This document shows positions 54,739-63,234 of a stretch of DNA of 64,000 bases, piece after piece; position 1 is the stretch's first letter; each line of letters starts with the position of its first letter. A model generated the notes under the pieces. It did not search any database and was not told the DNA's origin. It saw only the letters and a program-made list of their open reading frames with translations. The translations under genes and the position numbers were made by a program. The DNA is from Pseudocolwellia sp. AS88 (lineage in GTDB: Bacteria; Pseudomonadota; Gammaproteobacteria; Enterobacterales; Alteromonadaceae), in NCBI RefSeq assembly GCF_030551755.1, contig NZ_JAUPEC010000002.1, positions 62,001 to 126,000 of the forward strand, given 5' to 3'.

Positions 54739-55329
54739 CTTTATCTCCGTACCCAATTATTTGTATTGTCATTATTTTGGTAACAAATGTTACTAGTTTT
54801 TCTCGATATTAGTGTTAATGATTATTGATGTCAAAATGGTGAAACAAATAGATAAATCAGAGTGGAAAGTATTCTTTTCACCTTGTTTTGAGTAGCGAAA
54901 ATGTGTCAATCATGAATGGATGAAAAACGTTAGCTCAAAGGCTTGTAAGATACGGAATAACTGAGAATACGAAAATTAATGTCTTTAATTTTATGTGTAA
55001 ATTAAATGGTACATTGAGGTAGGAACTTAACTTTCAGAGCAAAGTTTTGATTTAAGTAATAACTGTATATGTTAAAACTTAAATGGCGTTATTATCTGCT
55101 TAACTAACAAGTTATGCTTTGTATACTCTGTATTGTTTAAATACTAAGTACATACTGCAGCAGTTATTTCAAAAGTTGAAAAAGTGTTAATCTTTTTTCA
55201 GCCTTCAAACGTAATGGTAAGTATAGAATGTTAGAAATATTAATTATTTAATTAAAAAGTTATTTTTTATTTTAGAATAAGCCCATTAACTCATTAAGAT
55301 CTATTCAGTAATACATTTAAGGCAACATA
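54739..55329. other. Divergent intergenic region, hpd / DUF1499 gene
   Basis: About 590 AT-rich bases. A partial TyrR-like box, TGTAAA-N6-GGTACA (54996-55013; four of six right-arm bases match TTTACA), lies about 260 bases from hpd. No gene, strong hairpin or mobile element was recognised. Confidence 0.4.
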
Positions 55330-56055
55330 ATGACCATTAAAAAAATATCTAATCTATGTAAATTCGCAGTAATTCCTTTGTTATTGGGTTTTCCTCTTGC
55401 TGTAATTGCTTACCGTATACAGTTATGGAATATGGGTACATCTTTTCAACTGATTAAATTTACGGCTTATGCCAGTGTTGCTGTATTAGCGATAGCTTTA
55501 ATTGTAGGTATTATTGGTTTTTTCAAAAAACAAAAAGACGTAGTTAAAACCTGTACTTCTGTAGCGATATTATTAGCAATACCTGTAGTTGGTTTATCAA
55601 TGACAGGCGCTAAAGCTAAGTCTTTACCTTTTATACACCAAGTAAGTACAGACACTGTAAACTTGCCAAAATTTGAAAAAGTTATCGAATTGCGTGGTGA
55701 TAATAGTAACCCTCTAGCTTACGACAGAGAAAAACTAGAGCCATTACAACAAGAAGCTTACCCTGAATTACAACCAATTATGAGTACGCTAAATACCGAG
55801 CAAGCTTTCAGCAAAGCGGTAGATACTGCAATGAGTTTAGGTTGGGAAGTTGTTGCTAAAGATTCAGGCAAGGGGACTATAGAAGCTGTTGATACGACCT
55901 TATTGTGGGCGTTTAAAGATGATGTCGCTATTCGTATTCTAGCTACTGATACGGGTAGTAGAATTGATTTAAGATCTGTCTCGCGTATTGGTGGTTCAGA
56001 CTTAGGGGCAAACGCTGAGCGTATAAAAACCTTTATTTCTTTATTTTCAGAGTAA
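55330..56055 (+). CDS. DUF1499 family membrane protein
   Basis: A 241-residue protein with three predicted transmembrane helices in the first 100 residues (about 12-28, 40-66, 78-95). A C-terminal DUF1499 domain follows: TLNTEQAFSKAVDTAMSLGWEVVAKDSGKGTIEAVDTTLLWAFKDDVAIRIL, then GSRIDLRSVSRIGGSDLGANAERIKTF. The family is widespread in marine proteobacteria; function unknown. Monocistronic, with a terminator at 56129-56163. Confidence 0.85.
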   Translation: MTIKKISNLCKFAVIPLLLGFPLAVIAYRIQLWNMGTSFQLIKFTAYASVAVLAIALIVGIIGFFKKQKDVVKTCTSVAILLAIPVVGLSMTGAKAKSLPFIHQVSTDTVNLPKFEKVIELRGDNSNPLAYDREKLEPLQQEAYPELQPIMSTLNTEQAFSKAVDTAMSLGWEVVAKDSGKGTIEAVDTTLLWAFKDDVAIRILATDTGSRIDLRSVSRIGGSDLGANAERIKTFISLFSE

Positions 56056-56128
56056 AATGTATTGAGCCTAGTATGTTTATATAGGTTATGTATTTGAATC
56101 TATGACTTTATGTCAGTAAATTATTTTT

Positions 56129-56163
56129 AATAAGCCTTTACAGAAATGTTGAGGCTTTTTTAT
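56129..56163 (+). terminator. Terminator of the DUF1499 gene
   Basis: AAGCCT and AGGCTT, with an internal TTTACA/TGTTGA extension around GAAA, are followed by TTTTTTATTG. It closely resembles the terminator after rnpB (27472-27502). Confidence 0.8.
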
Positions 56164-56251
56164 TGGGTTGAGTTTATTAGAGGTGATTGGAATTTGCCTA
56201 TTGAAGGTAGATTATTAAACGTTAGATTAGCTTTGTTGATCACTTCATCGT

Positions 56252-56268
56252 GATTAATCCGTTTGGTA
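56252..56268. repeat. Family C end fragment
   Basis: GATTAATCCGTTTGGTA equals the right end of family C element C1. The rest of the element is not recognisable. It abuts the left end of B2. Confidence 0.75.
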
Positions 56269-56561
56269 TAACCTCAACTTAAATAACTCACTTTAAAACG
56301 AAAAACACCCAGTAATACCAAGTTGATTAATTAACTGCTCATTTTTAACGATTAAAATTAATAATGACCGCGTTATAAAATTTATAAGTAGAATAACTAC
56401 TTACTAAATTTTATGCCTTGTAATTATCCATTTTTCCTCATGAAAAAGTAGATCACTTCATTAATCAAATTGGTATAACCTTAGTTATTGGGGGTTTGAT
56501 TTTACTGTCTGCAACTCTCTAAAAACTGATTCATAACTTTGCTTATCCCGAGCTAAGGTTA
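56269..56561. repeat. Family B element B2, interrupted by C2
   Basis: Left end TAACCTCAACTTAAATAA, right end TTATCCCGAGCTAAGGTTA (56543-56561), imperfect inverted copies. A family C element (56316-56475) lies within it. The outermost TTA at 56559-56561 is the complement of the TAA stop codon of the adjacent yghU gene. Confidence 0.75.
56316..56475. repeat. Family C-like element C2 nested in B2
   Basis: About 160 bases from TACCAAGTTGATTAATTAA to CATTAATCAAATTGGTA. The ends are similar but not identical to C1 (AACGG versus AGTTG), so it is a sub-family. It splits B2 and is therefore the younger insertion. Confidence 0.75.
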
Positions 56562-57416
56562 TTTAGATTTTAATGCTAATACTTTATCAATATCTGCAGC
56601 ACTGTGACGATTTTCGAGTTGCTCCCAAGGCTCACCCCAAGTGCGGTTAACAATACGACCACGTTGAACAGCAGGGCGATCGAGTATGGCTTTAGCCCAA
56701 CGTTGAACATTGGTGTATTCGTCAACTTGTAAGAAGTCTTTTGCTTCGTATAAAACACCTAAAACTAAATTACCGTACCAAGGCCAAGTAGCAATATCTG
56801 CAATACTGTATTCATCTCCAGCGATAAATTCATTTTTAGCCAATTGCTTATCTAGAACGTCAAGCTGACGCTTAATTTCCATAGTGAAACGATTGATTGG
56901 GTATTCAAACTTTTCTGGTGCGTAAGCATAAAAATGACCAAAACCACCACCTAAATAAGGTGCTGAGCCATGTAACCAGAATAACCAGTTCATTACTTGA
57001 GTACGCTTAGTTCCACTTTTAGGTAAGAAAGCATCAAATTTTTCAGCAAGGTAAACCAAGATTGAAGCTGACTCAAAAATAGGATTAGTTTCTTCATTCG
57101 ATTTATCAATCATCGCGGGTATTTTAGAGTTAGGGTTAACTTCTACAAAACCAGATGAGAATTGAACAGCTTCACCAATTTGAACTATGTGTGCATCATA
57201 TTCAGCGTCTTTTCCAAGGGCTAACAATTCTTCAAGCATAATTGTTATTTTCTGGCCATTTGGCGTTGCTAATGAATACAGCTGTAGATCATGTTCGCCA
57301 ACAGGTAGTACTTTTTCATGTGTAGCACCTGAAACGGGGCGATTTATACTTGCCCATTTTCCGCCACTTTCGGCATCGTGTGTCCAAACTTTTGGTGGTA
57401 CAAATTGGTTTTCCAT
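56559..57416 (-). CDS. yghU: Nu-class glutathione transferase YghU-like
   Basis: A 285-residue GST. The thioredoxin domain shows LYSLATPNGQKITIMLEELLALG with Thr-Pro-Asn as in YghU (nu-class enzymes bind glutathione without a Ser/Cys/Tyr nucleophile), NPNSKIPAMID and ESASILVYLAEKF. The helical domain includes NRFTMEIKRQLDVLDKQL and YSIADIATWPWYG. E. coli YghU reduces disulfides and organic peroxides. Start chosen at MENQFVPP, with GGAG upstream. Its stop codon coincides with the end of B2. Last gene of a four-gene unit. Confidence 0.9.
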   Translation of the reverse strand: MENQFVPPKVWTHDAESGGKWASINRPVSGATHEKVLPVGEHDLQLYSLATPNGQKITIMLEELLALGKDAEYDAHIVQIGEAVQFSSGFVEVNPNSKIPAMIDKSNEETNPIFESASILVYLAEKFDAFLPKSGTKRTQVMNWLFWLHGSAPYLGGGFGHFYAYAPEKFEYPINRFTMEIKRQLDVLDKQLAKNEFIAGDEYSIADIATWPWYGNLVLGVLYEAKDFLQVDEYTNVQRWAKAILDRPAVQRGRIVNRTWGEPWEQLENRHSAADIDKVLALKSK

Positions 57417-57444
57417 TCTTATCACTCCTAATTTAGTGATTGGA

Positions 57445-58119
57445 TTATTTGTCAAAATTTTGAGGATAAAGTGCGCGTGCTGCTACTTCATCAAATTCAG
57501 ATTTAAATTCAATATCTTTATCAATATTTCGAGCTCTTGCTACTGCTGGACGTGATTCTATTTTAGTGAACCAACGTTTTAGGTTAGGGTAGCTATCTAG
57601 ACCCGGTTCGCCTAATACGAACATGGCTTTATCGATCCAACCCCAAGCTGAAATATCAGCAATAGAATATTCATCACCGACAATATATTCACGACCTATC
57701 ATGTGAGCTTCTAACACATCATAATGACGCGCAGCTTCACGACGGTAGCGATTCATCGCATAAGGTAGTTTCTCTGGAGCCTTATGATTAAAATGAACCG
57801 ATTGACCTGAAAATGGCCCTAAACCTGTCGCGATAAACATTAACCATGAAAGCATTTCACCACGATCTTCAGGTTTGCCTCCTAACTCACCCGACTTTTC
57901 AGATAGATACATAAGAATAGCATTTGAATCGAATATACGCTTACCGTTGTCTTCCATCGCTGGTGTTTTAGCATTTGGATTAACTACACGAAATTCCGTG
58001 GTATGTTGCTCGCCTTTCATTGTGTCTACAGGGATCAGCTCATAAGGTAATCCTGTTTCTTCAAGAAAAAGAGCAACTTTCATTGGGTTAGGTGTTTGAT
58101 GAAAGTAAAACTTAAGCAT
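57445..58119 (-). CDS. Glutathione S-transferase family protein
   Basis: A 224-residue GST related to YfcG/Ure2p types: LKFYFHQTPNPMKVALFLEETGLPYEL (Thr-Pro-Asn again at the glutathione site), NPNAKTPAMED and SNAILMYLSEK in the N-terminal domain; YSIADISAWGWI in the helical domain. It lacks the Ser-Ser-x-Cys motif of zeta-class maleylacetoacetate isomerase, so it is not MaiA. It lies 28 bases upstream of yghU. Disulfide or peroxide reduction is the likely role. Confidence 0.88.
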   Translation of the reverse strand: MLKFYFHQTPNPMKVALFLEETGLPYELIPVDTMKGEQHTTEFRVVNPNAKTPAMEDNGKRIFDSNAILMYLSEKSGELGGKPEDRGEMLSWLMFIATGLGPFSGQSVHFNHKAPEKLPYAMNRYRREAARHYDVLEAHMIGREYIVGDEYSIADISAWGWIDKAMFVLGEPGLDSYPNLKRWFTKIESRPAVARARNIDKDIEFKSEFDEVAARALYPQNFDK

Positions 58120-58192
58120 AATTTTATCCTATTATATTTTATGTAAATAAAGCGATGATGAAGGTAAAAGCTTCAATCAAATTAGTTATTAA

Positions 58193-58879
58193 TTAATGTT
58201 CTAAAAGCAGATCAGCAAAGTGCTCTAAATTCTTCGCAACAAAGTTTGGCTGTGGTAAGTTTTCTGTGATCAAAAGATTGTTATTTGGACGCGTGATAAA
58301 AGCGCCAGAACAACCTACAGCTTGTGCGCCTAAAGTATCCCAAAGATGACAAGCCACTAAACATATTTTATCAAGCTCAACACCTAAAGCTTTAGCTGCA
58401 TATTGATAAGTATCGGGGTGCGGCTTAAAGCGTTTCACTTCTTCTACACTAAATTGAGCTTCGAAAAAGTCACTAATTCCTGCTTTTTCTAACAAAGTAG
58501 GTGAGGCAGTCGGCGTTGAATTTGTTAGTGTCGCTAAGCGAAACCCCGCAGCTTGTAGGCGTTTTAAAGCAGGTAAAACATCAGGGTGCGGAGGTAAGCT
58601 ACCCATCAAGCCTTTAAATTCAGCGATATCTTCATCGTTTATCACAACGTTATGATTGGCGCCAACCATCTTTAAAGCGCCAAGTGCTAAATTTCCAAAG
58701 GGTTCGTACAAGCCAGACACTGTCATGGCTTGTGAATAAAGCACCAGTTCAGCAAACCAATTACGCATTACTTGTGGGTTATTAAAAAGTCGTAAAAATA
58801 AGGGCTCAAGAATAGTAATATCAAGTAGTGTTTCGTTTACATCAAACAGTAAAACGTCAATCTTGTGTGCTTTATTCAT
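58193..58879 (-). CDS. Haloacid-dehalogenase type II-like hydrolase
   Basis: A 228-residue HAD hydrolase of the L-2-haloacid dehalogenase group. Nucleophile Asp13 in LLFDVNETLLD, motif II TLTNSTPTAS, Lys in VKRFKPHPDTYQYA, and motif IV as VACHLWDTLGAQAVG. The cap helix RNWFAELVLYSQAM is typical of dehalogenases rather than phosphatases. It sits between the GST and FrnE-like genes; detoxification of haloacids is possible but the substrate is not shown. Confidence 0.88.
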   Translation of the reverse strand: MNKAHKIDVLLFDVNETLLDITILEPLFLRLFNNPQVMRNWFAELVLYSQAMTVSGLYEPFGNLALGALKMVGANHNVVINDEDIAEFKGLMGSLPPHPDVLPALKRLQAAGFRLATLTNSTPTASPTLLEKAGISDFFEAQFSVEEVKRFKPHPDTYQYAAKALGVELDKICLVACHLWDTLGAQAVGCSGAFITRPNNNLLITENLPQPNFVAKNLEHFADLLLEH

Positions 58880-58920
58880 TTTATAAACCTTGTATCAGTT
58901 TAATAGCATAATTTATTTAC

Positions 58921-59583
58921 TTAAAGCCCAGCTAACTCTGTAAGTACATCTTTATATGTACTTTGAGGATGAGCTCCCGTTAAAGCACTTGTGCGATTAA
59001 ATATAACCGTTGGAACACCTGAAATACCTTGTTGTTGCCATTGTAATTCTTGGCTTTCAACTCGTAGACGGCGTGCTGCATCATTTAATGCCTCTGCTGA
59101 AGCTTGCTCATTTAAACCAACTGTTTTAGCTTCTGCTAACAAAATATCTCGATCAGATACATCTTTATGCTCAGTAAAAAAAGCCGCGAATAAACGTTGT
59201 TTCAATTCATGTTGCAAACCTTCTTCATGTGCATAATCGAGAAGAACATGAGCATCACGGGTATTTACCATTTTCATTTCTTCAAAGTAATCAAAAGTAA
59301 AACCGTATTCAGCACCACGAGCGCTAATGTTATCTCGTGCTTTATCACTGTCTTCACGTTTAGCACCATATTTACGTAATACATGATCTCGCAAATTCTC
59401 ACCTTCTTTTGGCATATCAGGGTTCAGTTCAAAAGGTTGCCATTCAATTTCGATTCGATCTTTTAAGCCAAGTTCATTTATGGCAGCTTCAAGATGTTTA
59501 TAACCAACAATGCACCACGGGCATACAATATCTGACACTATATCTAGCTTGATTATGTCGTTACTTTCGGTTTTATCATTCAT
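58921..59583 (-). CDS. FrnE-like DsbA-family oxidoreductase
   Basis: A 220-residue cytoplasmic (no signal peptide) thioredoxin-fold protein. IVCPWCIVG holds the CPWC active site (residues 21-24), and QWQQQGISGVPTVIFNRTSALTGA holds the cis-Pro loop. FrnE proteins act in oxidative stress or polyketide pathways. GAGGAAC precedes the ATG. It leads frnE-HAD-GST-yghU and is preceded by two TetR-like palindromes. Confidence 0.9.
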   Translation of the reverse strand: MNDKTESNDIIKLDIVSDIVCPWCIVGYKHLEAAINELGLKDRIEIEWQPFELNPDMPKEGENLRDHVLRKYGAKREDSDKARDNISARGAEYGFTFDYFEEMKMVNTRDAHVLLDYAHEEGLQHELKQRLFAAFFTEHKDVSDRDILLAEAKTVGLNEQASAEALNDAARRLRVESQELQWQQQGISGVPTVIFNRTSALTGAHPQSTYKDVLTELAGL

Positions 59584-59664
59584 TCTATTGTTCCTCTTCG
59601 TGCATTGGGTTGTGCTACTAAATTGGTTAGGTGTAGCACTTAATTGTTCATACTATAAACTTGC

Positions 59665-59704
59665 TTGAACAAACGTTCAATAACTATTTGAGCGATCGTT
59701 CAAA
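59665..59704. promoter_or_regulatory. Twin TetR-type operator upstream of the frnE-GST operon
   Basis: TTGAACAAACGTTCAA (59665-59680) and TTTGAGCGATCGTTCAAA (59687-59704; 16 of 18 palindromic) share the TTGAAC/GTTCAA arms and are 22-24 bases apart centre to centre. TetR-family repressors often bind such sites. No tetR gene is in the window; sites may also serve modF-side transcription. Confidence 0.7.
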
Positions 59705-59873
59705 CAGGGCGATATTTGTTTTTGATATTTGAAAATAATTAAAGGGAATAGGAATAAAAGAGTATTTATTGGAATATTGTTAATAATGCAGTAGCAATAA
59801 ATTGGAGTTGTATTATATATTAGCTCTACAGCGTCTCAATGCATTTCAATGTCTTAAACATACTGATAATTCT

Positions 59874-61253
59874 ATGATAAATATTGTAAATTTTTCCCAT
59901 ACAAAACTAACTATTTCTAATTGGCAACTCAATAAAAATGAAGGGTGGTGCGTACTAGGGCGAAATGGCTCTGGTAAACAATACATCGATCAATTGCTAA
60001 CAGGAGAGCTAGAAGCTGACTCTGTTGAGGAACTAATCTTACCGAAAGCAGAAAAAGTGGGGATGATCTCATTCGAAGCACAACAAGAAATTTACGAACA
60101 TGAGCTGAAAATAGATAATACAGATTTCCTCAATGCCAATGATATTGGCACTAAAGCCAAGGATTTTCTTCCTGAAGATAAATGGGATGATCCACTCGTA
60201 AGTGAGTTTGGTTTAAGTCATCGTCTTGAGGCTGGATATCGTCAATTAAGTACCGGTGAAAGTAGAAAAATTTTGATTTTACAGGCGATTTTTAACGGTA
60301 TTGAATTGTTAGTTTGTGATAATCCGTTTGATAGCTTAGATGTTGAATCTTGTGAGGCATTATCTATCGCTTTAGAGCGTTTATCTAAAACAGGTATTAG
60401 CGTTGTGCTGATGTTGAGTAATCGACAAGATATCCCTAGCTGGTGTAACAATATTGCTTTTATTGAGCGCGGGCAATTTGATGTTATTGGGAAATTAGAA
60501 AGCACCGAAACTAAAAACCAATTAGACGCTTTGCTTACACCTGTTGCAGACGATACAAGCTGGCCTGAAAATATGCGTGAGCTGTCTGACTATCCTCATG
60601 ATTACTTAGTTAAATTAGCCAATGGCAGTGTTCATTATAGTGGCAAGAATGTTTTCGAAAACTTAAATGTTTCGATAAAACCGTTACAACATACGTTGAT
60701 CACTGGCGGCAATGGTAGTGGGAAATCCACTTTAATGCAGCTTATTACAGGTGATTGTCCGCAATGTTATAGCAACGATATTGAAGTACTTGGTCATAAA
60801 CGTGGTTCAGGTGAAAGTATTTGGGAAATTAAAAAGCACATGGGGATTGTTAGCTCAGAGTTTCATCGACAATATCGTGTACATAGCGACTTATTAACGG
60901 TAGTTGTTTCTGGCTTTTACGATTCGATTGGTTTGTACGAACAGCCAAGCCCATCACAAGTGATTATTGCCCGTCAGTGGTTAGAAAAAGTGGGTTTAAT
61001 TGCACTTCAACATAGCCCATTCCAAAGCTTAAGTTATGGTGAGCAACGTTTAGCATTAATTGCTAGAGCCTTAGTTAAATCACCTTATTTACTGATTTTA
61101 GATGAGCCAACTCAAGGCTTAGATGAACTAAACCGACACAGATTACTTAATTTTTTAGAGCATTTAGAAAAACAACAACACAGTACAGTATTGTTAGTTA
61201 GCCATCGAAAAGACGAGTTTTTACCGCTATTTAAACAACATATTAAAATGTAG
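59874..61253 (+). CDS. modF: ModF-like twin ATP-binding-cassette protein
   Basis: A 459-residue soluble protein with two ABC domains, matching E. coli ModF in layout (LVTGDHPQGYSND-type motif seen as LITGDCPQCYSNDIEVLGHKRGSGESIWEIKKHMG). NBD2 is complete: GGNGSGKST, LSYGEQRLALIARAL, LLILDEPTQGLD, VSHRKDE. NBD1 is degenerate: Walker A reads GRNGSGKQ (residues 29-36, Gln in place of Ser/Thr) and Walker B ends LLVCDNPFDSLD (Asn instead of the catalytic Glu). NBD1 probably binds nucleotide poorly and cannot hydrolyse it. No modABC genes are adjacent. Start taken at MINIVNF. Confidence 0.88.
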   Translation: MINIVNFSHTKLTISNWQLNKNEGWCVLGRNGSGKQYIDQLLTGELEADSVEELILPKAEKVGMISFEAQQEIYEHELKIDNTDFLNANDIGTKAKDFLPEDKWDDPLVSEFGLSHRLEAGYRQLSTGESRKILILQAIFNGIELLVCDNPFDSLDVESCEALSIALERLSKTGISVVLMLSNRQDIPSWCNNIAFIERGQFDVIGKLESTETKNQLDALLTPVADDTSWPENMRELSDYPHDYLVKLANGSVHYSGKNVFENLNVSIKPLQHTLITGGNGSGKSTLMQLITGDCPQCYSNDIEVLGHKRGSGESIWEIKKHMGIVSSEFHRQYRVHSDLLTVVVSGFYDSIGLYEQPSPSQVIIARQWLEKVGLIALQHSPFQSLSYGEQRLALIARALVKSPYLLILDEPTQGLDELNRHRLLNFLEHLEKQQHSTVLLVSHRKDEFLPLFKQHIKM

Positions 61254-61269
61254 ATCTAAGCAAGAATAA

Positions 61270-61308
61270 GAGAGATAGATGCAATATTTATCTCTCTAAT
61301 GTTTTTTT
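61270..61308 (+). terminator. modF terminator
   Basis: GAGAGATA and TATCTCTC (61270-61296) form an 8-base stem, followed by TAATGTTTTTTT. It overlaps the end of the small minus-strand gene. Confidence 0.7.
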
Positions 61309-61497
61309 GATTGATTGGCAAAGTGCGACAGCAACATATTCTTCAAAATTTTCGGCAGGATCGAATGATCGTTCATGAGTGATTTCAATAGATTCTAATT
61401 GAGCAATAAGCAGTTTGATTTTTTCTTCTTTGGATTGCTTCGCATCATTTAACTCATCAGAAACTGATAATAATTGATTCCAGATAACATTATTCAT
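61288..61497 (-). CDS. Small protein of unknown function
   Basis: A 69-residue protein, amphipathic and charged (WNQLLSVSDELNDAKQSKEEKIKLLIAQLESIEI, then FDPAENFEEYVAVALCQSIKK). It is predicted to be helical with no membrane segment. I recognise no family. The ATG is preceded by GAAG. It converges with modF. The amino-acid composition and clean helices look protein-like, but it could be a chance frame. Confidence 0.5.
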   Translation of the reverse strand: MNNVIWNQLLSVSDELNDAKQSKEEKIKLLIAQLESIEITHERSFDPAENFEEYVAVALCQSIKKTLER

Positions 61498-61679
61498 TTT
61501 TATACTTCATAAGTTTATACCGCTAATAAACTTATCGGTACTAAATAGAGAGGGTAAGAAAGTACATTTACTTATTCAAATGTACTGATTTTCTTGTACT
61601 TAATGGGACCTGACTTTAAATGGAATTAAAGTAAATTTCTAGTTTTCTTACTGAGTTTTTAATTGGTTATTGGGATTTC

Positions 61680-63185
61680 TCAATAAACATCGCGAATGTA
61701 ACGCTGCTCTTGCTGCAAAGCGTCTAATGTACTTTGCCCTAAAGTATCAATTAAGGTTTGATGAACACTTTCCCCCATTCCAGATAAACAGCCGCAAACA
61801 TAAATAATAGCGCCTTCATCTAACCATTTTTTTATGATGTATTGGTCTGAAACTAGAATGTCTTGTACATATTTAGGGTAGTTATTACCTTGAGAATAAG
61901 TACAGCTAAGCTTGTCTAATTGAGTATCTTTTAAAGTAAATAAGTGTTGATTAATGGGCAGTTGAGGATCGTTTCTACGTTCACCATAGATTAACCACAT
62001 AGCACCTATTTTTTCATTTAATGTTTGTTGTGCATAAGTTCTTGAGGCTATTTGAGCTTTAAGCCCCGCTAAACCACTGCCTGATCCTATAAGGATAATC
62101 GGTTGGGTATTATTGATAATATGATTAGCTTTAACGGATCGTATTTTACCTTCAATCAGATCTCCTACTTTACTATGATGGCTCAAAAAGCTAGAAGCTA
62201 AACCAAAGCTTTTATCATCTTTTTTTAGTAATCGTATAATAAGCTCAAGTTGTTTATTTTCAGTAATTGAGGCTATTGAATAACTTCTTTTGGCTAAGTA
62301 GGGGAGATGCTCGAGTAAGTCAGAAACAGGTATATGGCATTTTTCTGGTAGTTCTCGTTCAAAGAGCCATGCCGCTAATGGTTGTTGGTGACCTTGATGA
62401 GTTAACCATAAAGAACCATCGAATACGTGCTTAAGTAACCAGTTTTCAACAATTTCAACGGAATTGCGTGGCTGAATATCAATAAGATCGCCAGCTTGCC
62501 AAATGGGCGTAGCACCTAGACACTTGAGGCTTATTTTAACGAGTAGCTCATCGCCGCAATTTGGGTTTAATATTTCACGTTCAACCAGCTGCCAAGAGTA
62601 GCTTGAACTGCTTTGTGTTTTATCTATTTCTGTGTTGTTTATGTCTAACCAAGGGGGAACAATGTCAGAAAAAACAGTGGTTTCTTCATCATAATTATCA
62701 AGTGTTATTAGTTCACTTAATGGTTGAGCTTTTAATGCTTTAAGTCCGTTGTTAACTTGATGGCCAAAAGCACAGAAATCTGGATAACTTGAATCGCCCA
62801 AAGCAATAACCGAGTAATTAACTTGTTTTAACGTTATCTCATCTTTAAGTGCTTGCTCTAGGCGCTGATTAAATAAATTACCATCGTCGGGAGCTTTACC
62901 ATCACCATAAGTGCTTACAACAAAAAGCACTTTTTCCATCTGACTTAAGTGCTCGAACGTTAGACTATTTAAAGGTAATACATCCGACATTTCAGACAGT
63001 TGTAAAGCTTGCGCACAACGGTTCGCTATTGTTAATGCATTGCCTGTTTGGCTTGCATAAACAATTAATGTTGATGTATCTTTGGTTATTGTTATTTGTT
63101 GTTTAGCGCGATGTAAACGCCACATAAAAACACATAATATTAACCATGCAAGAATAGCTAAAACGCTAATGTACAAGCTTCCCAT
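61680..63185 (-). CDS. Membrane-anchored CysJ-like flavoreductase
   Basis: A 501-residue protein: one N-terminal anchor helix (about residues 3-22), a flavodoxin domain (LIVYASQTGNALTIANRCAQ; VVSTYGDGKAPDDGNLF; YSVIALGDSSYPDFCAFG), then a ferredoxin-NADP-reductase module with FAD motif KRSYSIAS and NADPH motifs ILIGSGSGLAGLKAQI and IYVCGCLSGMGESVHQTL. It resembles the CysJ/P450-reductase family but lacks the large connecting region. It probably passes electrons from NADPH to an iron-related or PepSY-type partner; the neighbouring DUF4198 gene supports an iron-acquisition link seen in related bacteria. Partner not identified here. Confidence 0.85.
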   Translation of the reverse strand: MGSLYISVLAILAWLILCVFMWRLHRAKQQITITKDTSTLIVYASQTGNALTIANRCAQALQLSEMSDVLPLNSLTFEHLSQMEKVLFVVSTYGDGKAPDDGNLFNQRLEQALKDEITLKQVNYSVIALGDSSYPDFCAFGHQVNNGLKALKAQPLSELITLDNYDEETTVFSDIVPPWLDINNTEIDKTQSSSSYSWQLVEREILNPNCGDELLVKISLKCLGATPIWQAGDLIDIQPRNSVEIVENWLLKHVFDGSLWLTHQGHQQPLAAWLFERELPEKCHIPVSDLLEHLPYLAKRSYSIASITENKQLELIIRLLKKDDKSFGLASSFLSHHSKVGDLIEGKIRSVKANHIINNTQPIILIGSGSGLAGLKAQIASRTYAQQTLNEKIGAMWLIYGERRNDPQLPINQHLFTLKDTQLDKLSCTYSQGNNYPKYVQDILVSDQYIIKKWLDEGAIIYVCGCLSGMGESVHQTLIDTLGQSTLDALQQEQRYIRDVY

Positions 63186-63234
63186 AAATCAACTTCTGTT
63201 AGTTTGCCAAATGTATAACTTTTATTTAAACGTA

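Noticed and set aside
54996-55013. TyrR operator for hpd
   Set aside because: Only the left arm matches well; the right arm matches at four of six positions and the site is about 260 bases from hpd, so it is noted only in the region entry.
57445-58119. Maleylacetoacetate isomerase (maiA) to complete the tyrosine pathway
   Set aside because: The GST lacks the Ser-Ser-x-Cys zeta-class motif and sits in a different operon from hpd-fahA.
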